43,122 bases of DNA from Deltaproteobacteria bacterium. Its GTDB lineage: Bacteria > Myxococcota > Myxococcia > SLRQ01. The position numbers were made by a program, and so were the translations under genes. The notes beneath the pieces are model-generated. The model saw nothing but the letters and a program-made list of their open reading frames with translations. It had not been told where the DNA came from and did not search any database. The DNA lies in assembly GCA_007130885.1 (NCBI GenBank), contig SLRQ01000090.1:1-43122 (forward strand). The letters are read 5' to 3'. Below are positions 16,577 to 25,500 of the stretch, piece after piece (the stretch's first letter is position 1; each line of letters starts with the position of its first letter).

Positions 16577-19219
16577 ATGCCACCTGGAGAAACTTTGACC
16601 GACGAGGAGAGCCGGGATGTAGGAGTGGGCGAGCAGGCTCTTTCGGCCCTCGTGGCTCCCTTGTCCTTTGCGGCAAAAAACGATTTCGCGGGCGTAGGTC
16701 GCCTTCGGGGCATCGAGGGCCTGGTGACCGCCGCGGTCGAGGCCGCGCGGTCGGACGACAAACTCGACCACCGAGTCTTGGATGGCATCGAACGGGTGGT
16801 GAAAGGTTTCGACCGCCTCGATGAAGAGAGCAGAATCAGGGTTCTCTGCCGCCTAGCCGGGCTTCTTGCGCGGTGTATTGCTTTGCCGGCTGATTTGAGC
16901 TCGGTCTTGGCGGGCACTGCTGACGCCGCCGTCTCCAGGGTTGACTACTCACCGGCGCCCGTGGAGGCCAAGTCGATTGGGGATGCGCCGGTGGAAGATG
17001 GGCCCGATCGTGGTGCGGATGAGGTAGTCATTGCTTCCTGCCAGGGAGAAGCAACCACCGCCAGCGGTGCCGCGGGAGCCCGCGTAGTGGTTCCAGAGCG
17101 TCCCCCCACCGGGGTCTCGGTTCTGGATGCATCTCTTTCCTCACTCACCGGTATAGGCCCCACACGCGCCGAGGCGTTCGCGGCAAGGGGTGTTCGTCGC
17201 GTTCAGGACGCCATCTGGTTCCTGCCGGTGGGATATGAGCTTCGCTCACGTGCGGAGCGGATAGCCGATCTAATCCCGGGTCGTCGCGCAACCGTTACAG
17301 GCCGGGTGGTAAGCGCCGGATACAGACCCTTGGGCCGGGGCCGCCGCGTATTCGATGTCTTGCTTTCCGACAGTAGTGGCTGCCTTCGTGCTCGCTACTA
17401 TCGCCCTGTGGCATGGTTGGCCCGAAAGTACCGTGAGGGTGCGGAGATATGTGTCTCGGGACCAGTTCGGAAAGCCCGGGACGCCATGCTCGAGATGGCT
17501 CATCCCGACATGCTTGACGCCAATGAGAATGAGCCCCCAGAAAGAGATGCCGCGGCGGACTCGATTGTTCCTAGATACGGCGATGTGGAGGGAGTACCGG
17601 CGCGTACTCTCCGCAACGTGGTGGGTAGGGCTCTTCCGCACGCGCGGCTACTGCCGGAGCCCCTGCCGAGCCGGATTGTTTCCAAACGTGGACTCATCGG
17701 ACTAGACGAAGCACTGCGGTTTCTTCATAAGCCGCCGCCTGGGACCTCCATCGAAGCATTGGAAGACAACTCGACGGAGGCACACCGCCGTTTGGTGTAC
17801 GAGGAATTGTTCTTCTTGCAACTCGGCCTAGCCTTGAAGGCTAGGGGGGTAAGGGTCGAGCCCGGCATTGCCTTCGATGTCGGTAACGACGATCTCGTGG
17901 CTGCCCGCGAATTGCTGCCTTTCGAGTTGACCGCGGCCCAGCAACGCGTCGTTCTCGAGATAGCGAGGGATATGGCAAGGCCCGAGCCGATGCACAGGCT
18001 TCTGCAGGGTGATGTCGGATCCGGCAAGACGGCCGTGGCGGTGGTGGCGCTCGCCCTGGCGGCAAGATTGGGATGGCAAGGCGCCGTAATGGCACCCACC
18101 GAGCTTCTCGCCGAGCAGCACTACAAGACCGTGTCGGGCTTTCTCGAGTTGGGCGGTATCGAAGCAGTCATGCTCTCCGGAAAGATGAAGTCGTCGGAGC
18201 GCCGAGCCGTGCTGGACAGCCTCGCTACCGGGGAAGCCGTCGTCGTCATCGGAACGCATGCTCTGATTCAGGAGGGAGTTCGGTTTCGACGCTTGGGCCT
18301 CGTGGTGGTTGACGAGCAGCACCGGTTCGGCGTCCAGCAGAGAGCTAGACTGATCGACAAGGGCCGGCGTCCCGATACTCTGGTAATGACCGCTACCCCC
18401 ATACCGAGGACGCTGGCGATGACGGCGTACGGAGATCTGGACCTCTCCATAATCGATGAGCTGCCGCCAGGTCGCACTCCGGTGACGACTAAGGTGTTCG
18501 GAGAGGAGCAGCGTGGGCGGGTTTGGGATTCGGTGCGCCGGCACGTTGTCAAGGGACGGCAGGCATTCGTCGTGTACCCCATAGTAGAAACGAGCGAGCA
18601 CCTCGAGGATGTCAAGGCCGCGTCGGGGATGGCTGAAGAGCTTGGCCGCGATGTGTTCCCGGACCTCAATGTCGCTTTGCTCCACGGCCGAATGGCTGCC
18701 GATACGAAGGATCGGGTAATGGACTCTTTCTCCAAGGGAGAGATCCACGTTCTAGTGGCAACGACGGTAGTTGAGGTGGGTATCGACGTTCCAAACGCAA
18801 CAGTGATGGTGGTCGAGCATGCGGAACGCTTTGGGCTCTCGCAGCTTCATCAGCTTCGCGGACGTGTTGGGCGTGGGGCCGAAAGATCCTATTGCTACCT
18901 TGTGGCTTGCGATGCCAGGGGACAAAAGGTTCGAGACCGCCTCTCGATCATGGCTCGCACCTGTGACGGCTTTGCGATAGCCGAGGAAGACCTGCGAATC
19001 AGGGGACCCGGAGAGGTGCTCGGCACCAGGCAGTCGGGGCATCCGGATCTGATATTTGGAAACCTGGCGCGTGACAGAGCCATCCTTGCGCAAGCGAGGG
19101 AAGATGCTTTTGCCTTGGTGGACGAAGACCCGTTCTTGCGGGAACCGTCGAATAGAAGCGCGGGACAAGAGGTGCTGACGAGATGGGGAGGTCGGATCCA
19201 GGTAGGCAGGGTGGGATGA
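16577..19219 (+). CDS. recG: ATP-dependent DNA helicase RecG
   Basis: An 880-residue fork-reversal helicase (from ATG 16577; GTG 16559 would add six). The first about 190 residues are a Gly/Ala/Val-rich extension unlike E. coli RecG (693 residues). The family core follows: LSSLTGIGPTRAEAF, then the wedge/OB region GRVVSAGYRPLGRGRR. Helicase motifs are GDVGSGKTAVAVVAL (I), VVVDEQHRFGVQQR (II, DEQH), MTATPIPRTLAMT (III) and LRGRVGRGAERSY (VI). RecG processes stalled forks and Holliday junctions. It begins 28 bases after greA and ends three bases before pcm. The role of the extension is unknown; similar long RecG proteins are known from related genomes. Confidence 0.95.
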   Translation: MPPGETLTDEESRDVGVGEQALSALVAPLSFAAKNDFAGVGRLRGIEGLVTAAVEAARSDDKLDHRVLDGIERVVKGFDRLDEESRIRVLCRLAGLLARCIALPADLSSVLAGTADAAVSRVDYSPAPVEAKSIGDAPVEDGPDRGADEVVIASCQGEATTASGAAGARVVVPERPPTGVSVLDASLSSLTGIGPTRAEAFAARGVRRVQDAIWFLPVGYELRSRAERIADLIPGRRATVTGRVVSAGYRPLGRGRRVFDVLLSDSSGCLRARYYRPVAWLARKYREGAEICVSGPVRKARDAMLEMAHPDMLDANENEPPERDAAADSIVPRYGDVEGVPARTLRNVVGRALPHARLLPEPLPSRIVSKRGLIGLDEALRFLHKPPPGTSIEALEDNSTEAHRRLVYEELFFLQLGLALKARGVRVEPGIAFDVGNDDLVAARELLPFELTAAQQRVVLEIARDMARPEPMHRLLQGDVGSGKTAVAVVALALAARLGWQGAVMAPTELLAEQHYKTVSGFLELGGIEAVMLSGKMKSSERRAVLDSLATGEAVVVIGTHALIQEGVRFRRLGLVVVDEQHRFGVQQRARLIDKGRRPDTLVMTATPIPRTLAMTAYGDLDLSIIDELPPGRTPVTTKVFGEEQRGRVWDSVRRHVVKGRQAFVVYPIVETSEHLEDVKAASGMAEELGRDVFPDLNVALLHGRMAADTKDRVMDSFSKGEIHVLVATTVVEVGIDVPNATVMVVEHAERFGLSQLHQLRGRVGRGAERSYCYLVACDARGQKVRDRLSIMARTCDGFAIAEEDLRIRGPGEVLGTRQSGHPDLIFGNLARDRAILAQAREDAFALVDEDPFLREPSNRSAGQEVLTRWGGRIQVGRVG

Positions 19220-19222
19220 ACA

Positions 19223-19846
19223 ATGGCGGCTTCGTCAAAAGACCTCATTGAGAGCCTCTCCAGGCATCCCGAGCTACACGATCCCAGGGTTCTCGAGGCT
19301 ATCGGGCGCGTACCTAGGGACGCATTCGTCCCTGATAACCTGCGTTGCCATGCGTGGGAAGATCGCGCGCTACCCATATCGCATGACGCGACCATCTCAC
19401 AGCCGTACGTAGTCGCCTTCATGACCACTTCCGCGGCGGTGCGTGAAGGAGACAAGGTTCTCGAGGTGGGAACGGGCAGCGGATACCAGGCCGCGGTTCT
19501 AGAGGAGCTGGGAGCCGATGTATTCTCGGTGGAAAACGTCGGCGAGCTGGCTCGGGAGGCGTCAGTCAGGCTCGAAAGACTCGGCTACGGCGGTGTGCAT
19601 GTACGCCACGGCGATGGACGAGAAGGCTGGCCCGAGGAGGCTCCGTTCGACTCCATCTTGGTCACGGCCGCTTCGCTGGAGATACCTGAACCTTTGGTGA
19701 CCCAGCTTCGTCTAGGTGGCCGGCTCGTGATCCCCCTGGGGACCGAATCCCAGCTATTGAAGGTCTTCGTCAATGAAACAGGTGGGCTGGTGGCTGAGGC
19801 TCAAGTTCCCGTCAGGTTCGTACGGCTGGGATTCGAAAAGCGCTAG
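19223..19846 (+). CDS. pcm: Protein-L-isoaspartate O-methyltransferase
   Basis: A 207-residue SAM-dependent enzyme that methylates isoaspartyl residues to start repair of aged proteins. The family motif pattern is clear: VPRDAFVPDNLRCHAWED near the start, PISHDATISQPYVVAFM (acceptor site), motif I KVLEVGTGSGYQAAVL, DVFSVENV, DGREGWPEEAPFDSILVTAA, and the end GGRLVIPLGT. It starts three bases after recG stops, which supports cotranscription. Length and motifs are complete. Confidence 0.96.
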   Translation: MAASSKDLIESLSRHPELHDPRVLEAIGRVPRDAFVPDNLRCHAWEDRALPISHDATISQPYVVAFMTTSAAVREGDKVLEVGTGSGYQAAVLEELGADVFSVENVGELAREASVRLERLGYGGVHVRHGDGREGWPEEAPFDSILVTAASLEIPEPLVTQLRLGGRLVIPLGTESQLLKVFVNETGGLVAEAQVPVRFVRLGFEKR

Positions 19847-19856
19847 CCGTCCCCTG

Positions 19857-20783
19857 TCATCGGCGCCTGCCAGGTGCGGGGCTTCCGGTCGTGTCGGACG
19901 GCGGGGTAACATCGGCGGGTTCCGTGGATCGAGCCGGGGAGCTTGGAGGAGTAGAAGCACCGCCCAGCATTGCCAGAAGCTGCTGGTGCTCCTCCGTACC
20001 CAGCTTGGCTGGAACGGTGCCATGGGCCTCTATGGCTTCTCGTACGTGCACTATCCGGTCTTCCGGCATCGGGTGAGTGGAGATCCAGCCGAGGGCGCGG
20101 CGACTTCCCGCCTCTCTGTCTCCACCGAGACGTTCGAAAAAGTTTATGAATCCGTGCGGTCGCCAGCCCGCACTTATGACGTAGTTTACGCCCGTCACGT
20201 CGGCGTCGATCTCCTGCTCACGGCTGAACCGCAGCAGATACCCCGTCCCTAGTACGCCGGCTACGAGCTGGCCCAACATTGCCGGTTCCTTACCAAGCGC
20301 CAAAGCGGTAAGGGTTTGCACTCCATAGGCGGTGGCGAGCCGCTCGGCGATATGCCGGCGGGTTACATGTGCGACCTCGTGGGCTAGGACCCCCACGACC
20401 TCGGCCTCGCTCTCCGCGGCGAGGAGAAGGCCGGAGTAGATATATATCCATCCACCAGGCAGTGCGAAGGCGTTGATGGTGTCGGGATCGTCGACCACCT
20501 TGAAGGTAAACTCCATGTCTCGGTGACGGTCGGGTGCCGCCGCGACCACCTGCCGTCCCAGAGCCGCTATCCGCTGCTGAACCGCGGAGCTCGGATGGAG
20601 GGTCAGCTCCTCCTCGATCTCGGCGGAGAGCTGCTTTCCGAGCTTGATTTCTTGTTCGACGGGAAGCAGAGCCGATGCAGCCCCCCGGCGCAGTGTGGCG
20701 CAGCCGGCGGTGGCTACCGCCACCGAGAGCAACAGCGTTACGAAGATACGAGAGAGATAATGGGAATGTTGGTTTTGCCGCAT
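19857..20783 (-). CDS. M48-family zinc metallopeptidase lipoprotein
   Basis: A 308-residue protein from ATG 20783; the longer frame runs into the divergent tmk region and is not used. The N-terminus has a hydrophobic stretch (SRIFVTLLLSVAVATAGC) with Cys 28 as lipid site. The M48 core shows AFALPGGWIYIYSGLL, the zinc motif HEVAH (135-139) and the third ligand region SREQEIDAD (E190). A Pro/Ser/Thr-rich tail follows. It resembles BepA/LoiP-type periplasmic peptidases that cut misfolded outer membrane proteins; the substrate is not known here. It is divergent from tmk, with a 13-bp palindrome between the two genes, and convergent with pcm. Confidence 0.92.
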   Translation of the reverse strand: MRQNQHSHYLSRIFVTLLLSVAVATAGCATLRRGAASALLPVEQEIKLGKQLSAEIEEELTLHPSSAVQQRIAALGRQVVAAAPDRHRDMEFTFKVVDDPDTINAFALPGGWIYIYSGLLLAAESEAEVVGVLAHEVAHVTRRHIAERLATAYGVQTLTALALGKEPAMLGQLVAGVLGTGYLLRFSREQEIDADVTGVNYVISAGWRPHGFINFFERLGGDREAGSRRALGWISTHPMPEDRIVHVREAIEAHGTVPAKLGTEEHQQLLAMLGGASTPPSSPARSTEPADVTPPSDTTGSPAPGRRR

Positions 20784-20858
20784 GGTAGTCCGGAGTTTAG
20801 ACCCGCGAAGGTCTTTTCGGAAGGATAAAGTTGGGGGCTTGGGGATGCGTCGGCGGCC

Positions 20859-20871
20859 GGTATGGCATACC
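20859..20871. promoter_or_regulatory. Operator-like palindrome between M48 peptidase and tmk genes
   Basis: GGTATG (20859-20864) and CATACC (20866-20871) form perfect 6-base arms around one base. It lies in the 100-base divergent gap, 12 bases upstream of the tmk start, the position of a repressor site or a leader hairpin. No regulator is identified. Confidence 0.4.
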
Positions 20872-20883
20872 ATTCCAGGACAC

Positions 20884-21561
20884 ATGGCGCGCTCCAATAG
20901 GCCGACAGGCGCAGTTGAAAAACGAGGGATGTTCATAGTGCTCGAGGGTATCGATGGCTCCGGCACGACGACACAGGCTCGGTTGCTGGTGGATAGATTG
21001 CGTGCGCGAGGTCGCCGTGCCCATCTTACTCGTGAGCCTTCCGACGGTCCCATCGGTGTTCTTATTCGACAGATTTTGACAGGACGAGTGGTTTCCAGGT
21101 CCGGCGAGGGGCGATGCGACCCGGTCGATGGCGCTACCGTTGCGTTGTTGTTCGCTGCCGACAGGCTCGATCACCTGCGAGCCGAGGTGGAGCCGGCTTT
21201 AGAGGCGGGAGTCGATGTGGTGAGCGATCGCTACGTCATTTCATCACTTGCTTACCAAGCCTTGGACAACGACGTGGACTGGGTGCGATCGATCAATTCC
21301 CGTGCGAGAGTCGCGGATCTCACTCTTTTTCTTGACGTTCCCGCGGCCGTTGCCTTGGAGAGGCGCCGGGCTACGCGCAACCTGGAGGAGCGATTCGAGT
21401 CCTTGTCCGCCCAGGAGCGGGTGGAACAGTCCTACCGAGCGCTAATAAGCGAAGAGGCCGGCCTTGGGTGCCTGGTGAGACTGGACGGCACCACGTCGAG
21501 CTCGGATGTGGCCGACTCGATCTGGCGTGAGGTGAGTGAGCTCTTGCCTGAAACCGAGTGA
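20884..21561 (+). CDS. tmk: Thymidylate kinase
   Basis: A 225-residue kinase for dTMP to dTDP. ATG 20884 follows agga at short spacing; ATG 20929 is an alternative. The P loop is FIVLEGIDGSGTTTQ (about 17-31), in which the usual Lys (GKST or GKTT) is Thr. This exchange occurs in some bacterial Tmk proteins by my recollection. The later motifs are intact: TREPSDGPIG, VVSDRYVISSLAYQ, LFLDVPAAVALERR. It is 12 bases before the orphan sigma-54 activator gene and divergent from the M48 lipoprotein. Whether the P-loop exchange lowers activity cannot be told; the rest of the fold looks normal. Confidence 0.93.
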   Translation: MARSNRPTGAVEKRGMFIVLEGIDGSGTTTQARLLVDRLRARGRRAHLTREPSDGPIGVLIRQILTGRVVSRSGEGRCDPVDGATVALLFAADRLDHLRAEVEPALEAGVDVVSDRYVISSLAYQALDNDVDWVRSINSRARVADLTLFLDVPAAVALERRRATRNLEERFESLSAQERVEQSYRALISEEAGLGCLVRLDGTTSSSDVADSIWREVSELLPETE

Positions 21562-21573
21562 CCCTGGTGCGGA

Positions 21574-22530
21574 ATGGAGCTGACTGAGCGCCATCGCTTT
21601 GGCGGAATGATAGGGAAGAGTCCGCCGATGCTCCGTTTGTTCTCCTTGGTGCGGAAGGTCGCTGGGACCGACAGCACCGTGCTCGTGACCGGAGAGAACG
21701 GGACCGGAAAAGAATTGGTGGCTCGTGCTCTGCATTTCAGCAGCAATAGACGCGACGCGGACTTCGTGGCTCAAAACGTATCCGCCTTCAACGACAATCT
21801 TCTGGAATCAGAGCTGTTCGGACACATCGAGGGTGCATTCACCGGGGCGGTGCGGGATAAGAAAGGTTTGTTCAAGGTCGCGGATGGGGGGACTCTATTC
21901 CTTGATGAGATTGGAGATATGAGCACGGGCATGCAGGTCAAGCTGCTACGTGTTCTGCAGAAGGGTGAGTTTACGCCTGTAGGGGGGCTGGACTCCGAGA
22001 GGGTGGACGTTCGGATAATAGTCGCGACCAACCGCGACTTGGAGTCCATGGTTCGAAAGGGATCCTTCAGGGAGGATCTCTACTACAGGCTGAATGTATT
22101 ACGCGTCGTTGTTCCTCCGCTGCGGGATCGAAAGGAGGACATACCTCTTCTCGTGGAACATTTTCTCGACCTTCACGCGGATAGAGGAGGTGGTCCCAGA
22201 AAGCGATTGTCGCCCGGCGTAATGGCCAGCCTGCTCTCACGCTCGTGGCAGGGCAATGTGCGGGAGCTCGAGAACGAGATCGAGCGCTTGTTGGTCCTCG
22301 CCGGGGAGGACGAAGAGATAGGCGTCGACCTGCTGGAGCCGGTGGCCCCTGACGGAGCTCCCCGTTCCTACCGGGAGACAGGTGATCTTGCGAGCGCCGT
22401 GGCGGCTCTGGAGCGCGACATGATTGCGGAGGGACTTGCGGCGTGTGGCGGCAACAAGACCAAGCTCGCGATGCGGCTTGGGATCTCCCGCACCACTTTG
22501 CTCAAGAAAATTAAAGCCTATGGTCTATGA
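21574..22530 (+). CDS. Orphan sigma-54 activator (AAA+ plus HTH, no receiver)
   Basis: A 318-residue bacterial enhancer-binding protein with no N-terminal sensory domain. It contains Walker A GENGTGKE (40-47), the sigma-54-contacting GAFTGA loop (87-92), Walker B TLFLDEIGD (about 107-115), REDLYYRLNVLRVVVPPLRDR (arginine fingers), SWQGNVRELENEIERL, and a Fis-type HTH at the end (GGNKTKLAMRLGISRTTLLKKIKAYGL). Because GAFTGA is present it should activate sigma-54 promoters. With no receiver or sensor its control must be through expression or a partner. It is cotranscribed with tmk if the 12-base gap is a guide, and converges with the giant TPR gene only nine bases away. Confidence 0.93.
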   Translation: MELTERHRFGGMIGKSPPMLRLFSLVRKVAGTDSTVLVTGENGTGKELVARALHFSSNRRDADFVAQNVSAFNDNLLESELFGHIEGAFTGAVRDKKGLFKVADGGTLFLDEIGDMSTGMQVKLLRVLQKGEFTPVGGLDSERVDVRIIVATNRDLESMVRKGSFREDLYYRLNVLRVVVPPLRDRKEDIPLLVEHFLDLHADRGGGPRKRLSPGVMASLLSRSWQGNVRELENEIERLLVLAGEDEEIGVDLLEPVAPDGAPRSYRETGDLASAVAALERDMIAEGLAACGGNKTKLAMRLGISRTTLLKKIKAYGL

Positions 22531-22539
22531 GCAGCCGTC

Positions 22540-25500
22540 TCATAGCGCGAGCTTTAGCTGTCTTCGTAGCTTGAAGAAGGCTTCACTGGTGAGAAAACGG
22601 AGCGCCTCCTCTACAGGCTCGATGCCTCTAAGCTCATCGCACCGATTGCCATTACCTGGTTTTCCTGCTTGACGACAGAGCAGGCCGAGAGCTGTCTCGA
22701 TGTTCCCCGCGAGAAGCAGTCCCGCTCGATCGGATGTCCGGTAGATTCCGCTGATGAAACGGTCGAGGTCGATCCTGTCGCCGGCGATTGCGAGTCGCCT
22801 GGCCGGTTCTTCGAGAGCTTTTCGGGCTTTTCTAGACAACGATTTGGAGCAGGCCTTTGTCAGGTCGGCGTCGTTGGAGGCACCAAGAGCGAGATAATCA
22901 GGTTTGGCGACCTGAACGGCGGCTTGAAGAGTGGCTATGAGGGTAGGCCGCTCCAGTTGAGTGCAAAGCACGGTGCCAGTGCTCATTCGTATGAGGTGTC
23001 TTGCCAGTAGGAAGCGTTGCTGGTGAACGTTCTGCTGCCTTGGAAGATCGGAACCCACTACCAGTACGGGCGGATCGGCCGCGAAGCTCTCAACCGCGCC
23101 GGATGACTGGTTGGTTCGGTAGATTTCCACGTCCGCTCCGCCCAGATTGGTGAGAAGGCTGTCGCAAAGGAGCCGCACGGGCGAACCGTCCCTGCTGGAA
23201 AGCTTGTCGGATCGTCCGACCTGGAAACGATCGAGCGGGGGTGGATGTACGCGCGAAAGCTGATTGCCGATTATGAAGAGCACGTCCGCAAGCGGTCCAT
23301 GGTCATCGTTGTGTCGAAGCAACGTTGCGATTGAATCGGACGAGAGTGATTCCATGCTCTCGACGGGAACTCTTTCCTTGTTGTCGTTGTAGAAGAACGT
23401 CTCTTCTTCCGTGGCTACACCAAGGAAATGGAGCACCGCCGCGGTGCACCAAGCTCGATCGAAAGCCTTCGATTCCAGGTAGAGTTCATAGAGGGCGTGA
23501 TAGCTTTCGACCCTGAAGGGGTCACGGGCGATGAGGGTTCGGTGCTCCTCTATGGCTAGAGGGTGCTGACTGGTATCGCTCGCAAAAAGCTCGGCTAGTG
23601 CAACGCGCGGCTCACAGGCGTCGGGGTTGATCTCGAGTGCCGAACGATAGGACTGGACAGCCTGCCGCTTCTTGTCCAGGTGGTCGCCTTGAATCTGCGC
23701 GACACGGACATGTAGTGGATACCCGGCGTCGAGATCGTTGGGGGGCAACCTATTTATGATGTCCATGTAAACGGCTACCGCGTCTTCCCAATCCTCTCTT
23801 CCCTCCAACAGGAGGGCAAGCTGCTTGCCTGTTTCCGGGTTTGCGGGATCGATCTTTCGAGAAGCTTCCAAGGTATGTATTGCCGCGTTCTTGTCATCTA
23901 GGTTATCAACCTGGATCGTAGCCAGCCTTCGAAGAGCGGCTGCCTTATCGGCCGGCAGGTTCTCGGCGTCGGATAGGCGGCGCAGGGCGTCCGCGGCATC
24001 GAGCCAGCTTCCAGTAGTTACATGGATGTCCGCCTGCCTGCGAAGAGCTTCGCAGTGTGATGGTTCGACCTCGAGTATCTTTGCAAGAAGAGGCAGAGCG
24101 TTGTCAGGCGCGCCTATGTGCTCTTGATAGAGAGTTGCGAGACGAAGTCGATGCGGGAGAAGGTCGCGGGCATCACCGCCCACATCCAAACGGCGCCTGC
24201 ATAGCTTGGCGGATGTCTCCCAGTCGCCTAGTTCGAATGCCAGGGAAGCTCCAAGCTCTAGACATTCGATGTCTTCGGGACTTCCCTTCAAAGCGGACTG
24301 TATCGCTTCCAGCGCGCTTCGTGTGTCTTCCAGCTTCTCCGAGTACACGCAGGCCGCGGAAAGCCAGGCCTTGCGGCGGTTGTCGGTTCCTGGTGCGTTC
24401 TCGGCGCGCCAGCAATGTAGCTCGGCCAGGTGCTGGTACCGTCGCTGCGATTCCAGAAGCTTCGACAGTAAGTCGTAGGCACGGTAATTGGCTGGTTCCT
24501 GTTCGAGTACCTTTCGGTATCTCGCTTCGGCCTCCACAAGATTCTCCGCGTGCTCCTGACATAGCACCGCCGACTCCAGCAGCAGGGAGGCGGCGCGCTT
24601 GGGGTCTTGCGTGATCTCCCCCTCTCGTACGAGCAGAACCCGTACCTGATCCAGTTCTCCATTGGCGGCCAGGACTTTCTTGAGTCCTCGGAGCGCGGGC
24701 AAATAGTCCGGGGCTATTTCCAGAGTCAGCCGAAGCAGCTCTTCGGCGCCCTTCATGTCGCCCTGGTTTATCGCGATCTCACTTCCTCGTAGGGCTAGAG
24801 CCAACCTGAGATCATCGCTTTTGCATAGATCCAGCTGTTGCTTGATGAGCTCGAGCCTCCGGTCATCATCTCCTTTTTCCTTGGCAAGCTCGGTCAACCT
24901 TTCCAAGGCCAGTATGTTGTTTGGAGCGAGATCGTGGATTTTCCTCCATAAGCTCTCCTCGTCATCGAACGGACCGGTTGGATTCTTGTGCTCGAACGTG
25001 AGGGAGTGAAGCAAGTCGCCACCGGCGGTCCCGGCTTTCTCGGCGAGCTTTATGCGAACTTTAGCAACGGCTTCGGAGTCACCCGATTTTTTGTAGACCT
25101 GCTCGAGTGCGGCGAGGCAAACGGCGTCTGTCGGATCTTCTTCGAGAACGGTCTCGAAGCAAGCTTTCGCTTTGTTCAGGTCGTCGAGCTGGTGCAGGTA
25201 GAGCAAGCCGAGTGTTCTTCTGCGGTTCGAGGGCGATCCTGCCTCGTTTTCCGCAACAGAATGTTCGTAAATGTTTGCCACTGCACGCCAATCGTCTTTC
25301 ATTGCATGCAGCCGAGCCAGTGCCTGCCATGCGACGAGGTGATTGGGCATGGTCTCCGAAGCTGCTTCGTAGGCCTCGACGGCGGCTCCGATATCGCACA
25401 ACCGGGATTCGATAATGGAGGCGGCTCGAGCGAGCAGTACGGCCTTATCGGGGCCCTCGGGAACTAGTTCCGCGTGCCGCTCGAGGATGACTATCACCGA

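Noticed and set aside
19857..21053. The 398-codon version of the M48 peptidase
   Set aside because: It would overlap the divergent tmk gene, and the ATG at 20783 sits directly before the lipoprotein signal.
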